Below are positions 4,833 to 7,120 of a stretch of DNA of 7,120 bases, in pieces. The first letter of the stretch is position 1. Each line of letters starts with the position of its first letter. The notes beneath the pieces were generated by a model. The model worked only from the letters and a program-made list of their open reading frames with translations. It had not been told where the DNA came from and made no database searches. Position numbers and translations under genes: made by a program. The stretch is from an uncultured Alphaproteobacteria bacterium (GTDB taxonomy: Bacteria; Pseudomonadota; Alphaproteobacteria; Micavibrionales; Micavibrionaceae): NCBI GenBank assembly GCA_937124505.1, contig CAKZKV010000132.1, positions 1-7,120 on the forward strand, in the 5' to 3' direction.

Positions 4833-5495
4833 ATGAATAACGAGCGCGGAAATGTTTTTGTGTATGTGCTGATTGCTGTCGTGCTGTTCGCGGCTCTGAC
4901 GTTTATTCTTGCCAAGCAGGAAGATGAAAAAGAGATCACGACCTTAAGTCCCGAGCGGGCAAAGCTTCTGGCAACACAGCTGATTACGACAGCAACGCAA
5001 GTGAAAAGCGCACTGGATCAAATGGTTTTTGCCGGAACCGATCCGTCTGAATTTGATTTTGCCCAGCCCGGATCATTTGGCGCAGCCCCGCATTTTGACA
5101 AGGTTTTTCATCCACAGGGAGGCGGCGTGACGTTGCCACCTTTCCCGGAAGAGGTGACAGGCCAATCCACGGCAGACCCGGGTAACGGCTGGTATCTGGG
5201 GCGGTTTAATAATTTTGAATGGACGGTCACCGCCGCCAATGATGTTGTCTTAACGGCTTATGGAATCAATCAGCAGGTTTGTCAGGAACTGAACCGGATA
5301 TTAGTTGGAAACACAACAATTCCGGCATTCACAGACGAAACAAGGAAGTTTCTGGTTGATGATGCCGGCCATGGATATACCAACGCCGATTTAACAATTG
5401 CAGTGTGTGCAGGCTGTGAGTCGCAAGCCTCTCTGTGTGTGCAGAATAATCTGAATGATACGTACAGCTTTTATAATCTTGTTGCCGCCAGGTAA
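4833..5495 (+). CDS. Pilin/pseudopilin-like membrane-anchored protein with four cysteines, function unknown
   Basis: A 220-residue protein with a short N-terminus followed by RGNVFVYVLIAVVLFAALTF (5-24), the look of a type IV pilin or pseudopilin leader and helix, although the Glu normally at position 5 of the mature protein is missing, so prepilin-peptidase processing is uncertain. A polar helix follows (about 38-64, LSPERAKLLATQLITTATQ and onward), then a Gly/Pro-rich globular part containing GNGWYLGRFNNFEWT (117-131). Four cysteines fall in the C-terminal half, Cys150, Cys192, Cys195 (a CxxC) and Cys202, suitable for disulfides outside the cytoplasm. The ribosome binding site is weak and expression is probably coupled to the small membrane protein five bases upstream. 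The stop is only two bases from that of convergent engB. No family name can be given; it may be a lineage-restricted minor pilin-like protein. Confidence 0.75.
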   Translation: MNNERGNVFVYVLIAVVLFAALTFILAKQEDEKEITTLSPERAKLLATQLITTATQVKSALDQMVFAGTDPSEFDFAQPGSFGAAPHFDKVFHPQGGGVTLPPFPEEVTGQSTADPGNGWYLGRFNNFEWTVTAANDVVLTAYGINQQVCQELNRILVGNTTIPAFTDETRKFLVDDAGHGYTNADLTIAVCAGCESQASLCVQNNLNDTYSFYNLVAAR

Positions 5496-5497
5496 GG

Positions 5498-6097
5498 TCA
5501 GATAACAGAGCGGATGATGTCCTGTATTTCGTCAATCCCCTCTTTTTTGTGCGCGCTACAAAGAACTGGCTCGGGGAATGCCGCGGGATGTTTTTTTAAG
5601 GCCATCTGAAGATCTTCGGTCACCTTTTCCCGATCTGATTTTTTAATCTGGTCGGATTTTGTCAGCAGGATACGATAAGGAACAGCCGTTTCATCCATCA
5701 TTTTCATCATATCAACATCACTGTCTTTCAGACCGTGGCGGGAATCCACAAGCAAAAACACGCATTTCAGGGAGACGCGTCCCCGTAGATAAGACCTCAT
5801 CAGGGTTGACCAGTCGGCACGTTGCTTTTTTGAGACTTTGGCATAGCCATATCCCGGCATGTCAACAAGCAGGAATGCATTCCCAATATCAAAAAAGTTT
5901 AATTGCTGTGTTCGTCCCGGTGTGTGAGAGGTGCGAGCCAAGGCCTTACGATTGGTCAGGGCGTTTATTAAAGAAGATTTTCCCACGTTTGAGCGTCCGG
6001 CGAACGCAACTTCCGGAAGCGTGATGTCCGGTAACATGTCCAGTGTATTTACGCCGGCAACGAATGTACACTCTCCTTTGAACAGATTGGGATACAT
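5498..6097 (-). CDS. engB: Ribosome-biogenesis GTP-binding protein EngB (YihA/YsxC)
   Basis: A 199-residue TRAFAC-class GTPase involved in late assembly of the large ribosomal subunit and usually needed for normal cell growth. All G motifs are present: G1 GRSNVGKSS (34-42), G2 region TPGRTQ (59-64), G3 DMPGYG (79-84), G4 TKSD (146-149) and G5 SAHKKEG (181-187). Length and the N-terminal LFKGECTFVAGV are typical of alphaproteobacterial members. The ATG at 6097 lies only five bases after the yidC stop, so it is cotranscribed and probably translated by coupling; the upstream site (TAGGC) is weak. The yidC-engB pairing is common in Alphaproteobacteria and fits a role linking ribosomes and membrane protein synthesis. 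The gene ends two bases from the convergent pilin-like gene. Confidence 0.96.
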   Translation of the reverse strand: MYPNLFKGECTFVAGVNTLDMLPDITLPEVAFAGRSNVGKSSLINALTNRKALARTSHTPGRTQQLNFFDIGNAFLLVDMPGYGYAKVSKKQRADWSTLMRSYLRGRVSLKCVFLLVDSRHGLKDSDVDMMKMMDETAVPYRILLTKSDQIKKSDREKVTEDLQMALKKHPAAFPEPVLCSAHKKEGIDEIQDIIRSVI

Positions 6098-6102
6098 GCG
6101 GC

Positions 6103-7120
6103 CTACTTTTTCTTTTTCTTGCGTGGTTTGGGAGGTGATATTTCTTTCGCGTTTTCAGGCTCGTTATCTGCTTCCGTTGGGTTATCTTCCACTTTCGTTT
6201 CACCTGACTCTTTTTCTTTATGATGTTTCAGGATTTCTTCTGAAAAGCCCAGCTTGGCAATATCAGGTTCATTCTTTTGGTATTCTCGGCCAAACCATCC
6301 CTGAAAGAGTTTTACCTCAACTCCCATCATCCGCATGATGGTATATTGCTGAATGGAAGAGAGAATATTGCTGAACGTCCAGTAAATCACGAGGCCTGCG
6401 GCAAAGCCTGCCATGATAAAGCCCATAAAATAAGGCATGAAACGGAACATGTCGCGAACCACCGGGTCGGTTGGCGGTGGATTCATGGACCGCTGGACAA
6501 GCAGGGTCAGAACCATGATACAGGGCCACGCTCCGATGACCAGAAATTGTGGTACATCATAAGGGAGCAGGCCAAAAAGATTAAACAGGCTGGTGGGGTC
6601 CGGCGCGGAAAGATCATCAATCCAGAAGAAGCCCGGTGCATGCCGCATTTCAATGGCAACATTCAGAACCTTGTAAAGTGAGAAAAAGATCGGGATCTGA
6701 ATCAGAATCGGCAGACAGCCCGCAGCCGGGTTGACTTTTTCCTTCTGATACAATTCCATCATGGCCCGCTGCATACCGGGCTTATCGTCGCTGTACATTT
6801 CCTTGATTTCCATGATTCGCGGCGCAATGATCCGCAGCTTGGCAAATGAGCGATAAGACGTATTGGCCATAGGAAAAATCAGCAGGCGTAGCAGGAACGC
6901 AAAAAGCAGCATCGTCACGGCAAAGTAACCAACCACGCCGTTAATCAGCAACAGGACGGTAAAGAAAGGTTTGGTCAGGAACCAGAACCAGCCGAAGTCA
7001 ATGGCGGCATCAAAACTTTGTATGTTCAGGTCTTTGCCGTATTGTCTGAGTGTATTGAGTTCCTTGGCCCCTGTGAACAGGTAGGTGATATGCTCAACAC
7101 TACTATTGGCGGGAATGGTT
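6103..7120 (-). CDS. yidC: Membrane protein insertase YidC, C-terminal part (5' end outside window)
   Basis: YidC/Oxa1/Alb3 insertase that places proteins in the inner membrane, alone or with SecYEG. The frame is open to the window edge (last full codon at 7119), giving 338 residues; an apparent TTG start at 6951 is only an internal Leu. The first 40 or so residues are the end of the periplasmic domain (VEHITYLFTGAKEL), followed by AIDFGWFWFLTKPFF, the amphipathic segment before the core helices. The conserved cavity Arg is in YRSFAKLR. Further core segments are NPAAGCLPILIQIPIFFSLY, FLVIGAWPCIMVLTLLVQ and FMPYFMGFIMAGFAAGLVIY. RSMNPPPTDPV is alphaproteobacterial in style. The cytoplasmic tail is long (about 75 residues), acidic/Lys-mixed, and ends PKPRKKKKK, a likely ribosome-contacting tail. 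engB follows after five bases. Confidence 0.97.
   Translation of the reverse strand, partial: TIPANSSVEHITYLFTGAKELNTLRQYGKDLNIQSFDAAIDFGWFWFLTKPFFTVLLLINGVVGYFAVTMLLFAFLLRLLIFPMANTSYRSFAKLRIIAPRIMEIKEMYSDDKPGMQRAMMELYQKEKVNPAAGCLPILIQIPIFFSLYKVLNVAIEMRHAPGFFWIDDLSAPDPTSLFNLFGLLPYDVPQFLVIGAWPCIMVLTLLVQRSMNPPPTDPVVRDMFRFMPYFMGFIMAGFAAGLVIYWTFSNILSSIQQYTIMRMMGVEVKLFQGWFGREYQKNEPDIAKLGFSEEILKHHKEKESGETKVEDNPTEADNEPENAKEISPPKPRKKKKK

Noticed and set aside
6277..6681. Plus-strand ORF of 134 aa opposite yidC
   Set aside because: Antisense shadow of conserved YidC core helices with no motif of its own.
6949..6951. TTG as a start codon for a 282-aa YidC
   Set aside because: The frame stays open to the window edge and encodes typical YidC sequence upstream, so this is an internal Leu.

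Overview
The window looks like a piece of a Gram-negative alphaproteobacterial chromosome of medium GC. The right-hand pair yidC-engB, transcribed together, is an arrangement common in Alphaproteobacteria, and KdsB implies an outer membrane with Kdo-containing LPS. An affiliation near Micavibrio-like lineages is only an impression from the pilin-like protein and cannot be shown here. No rRNA, tRNA, CRISPR array, transposase or phage gene was found, and no gene-free stretch exceeds 300 bases.

Layout. (1) Plus strand, 1-534: 3' half of yejE, inner-membrane permease of a YejABEF-type peptide ABC transporter. yejF does not follow. (2) 633-1220: an unrecognised 195-aa protein, perhaps a degenerate acetyltransferase-like fold. 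(3) 1336-2532: a complete M20-family amidohydrolase with all expected metal ligands. (4) 2744-3346: a GNAT-like acetyltransferase whose 3' end runs antisense into kdsB. (5) Minus strand, 4474 down to 3219: a YdiI/MenI-like hotdog thioesterase and kdsB, coupled by an ATGA overlap. (6) Plus strand, 4570-5495: a small two-helix membrane protein followed by a protein with a pilin-like N-terminus and four cysteines, probably one transcript. (7) Minus strand, 7120 down to 5498: yidC (5' end outside the window) and engB, 5 bases apart.

How the genes fit together. The left block combines peptide uptake (YejE), N-acyl amide hydrolysis (M20) and acyl transfer (GNAT), which would suit scavenging or modification of small peptides or acylated amino acids. 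That link is inference. The right block is housekeeping: Kdo activation for LPS, membrane protein insertion (YidC) and ribosome assembly GTPase (EngB).

The most unusual signals are small. Two 13-codon ORFs, at 1214-1255 and 2567-2608, each end inside the left arm of a predicted hairpin, and each precedes a larger gene (the M20 gene and the GNAT gene). The first has a strong Shine-Dalgarno sequence; the second carries three consecutive Arg codons. They resemble leader-peptide arrangements but could be chance. Others are the 128-bp antisense overlap of the GNAT gene with kdsB, a Glu-to-Val change in the KdsB QGDEP motif, and the uncharacterised membrane/pilin-like gene pair.
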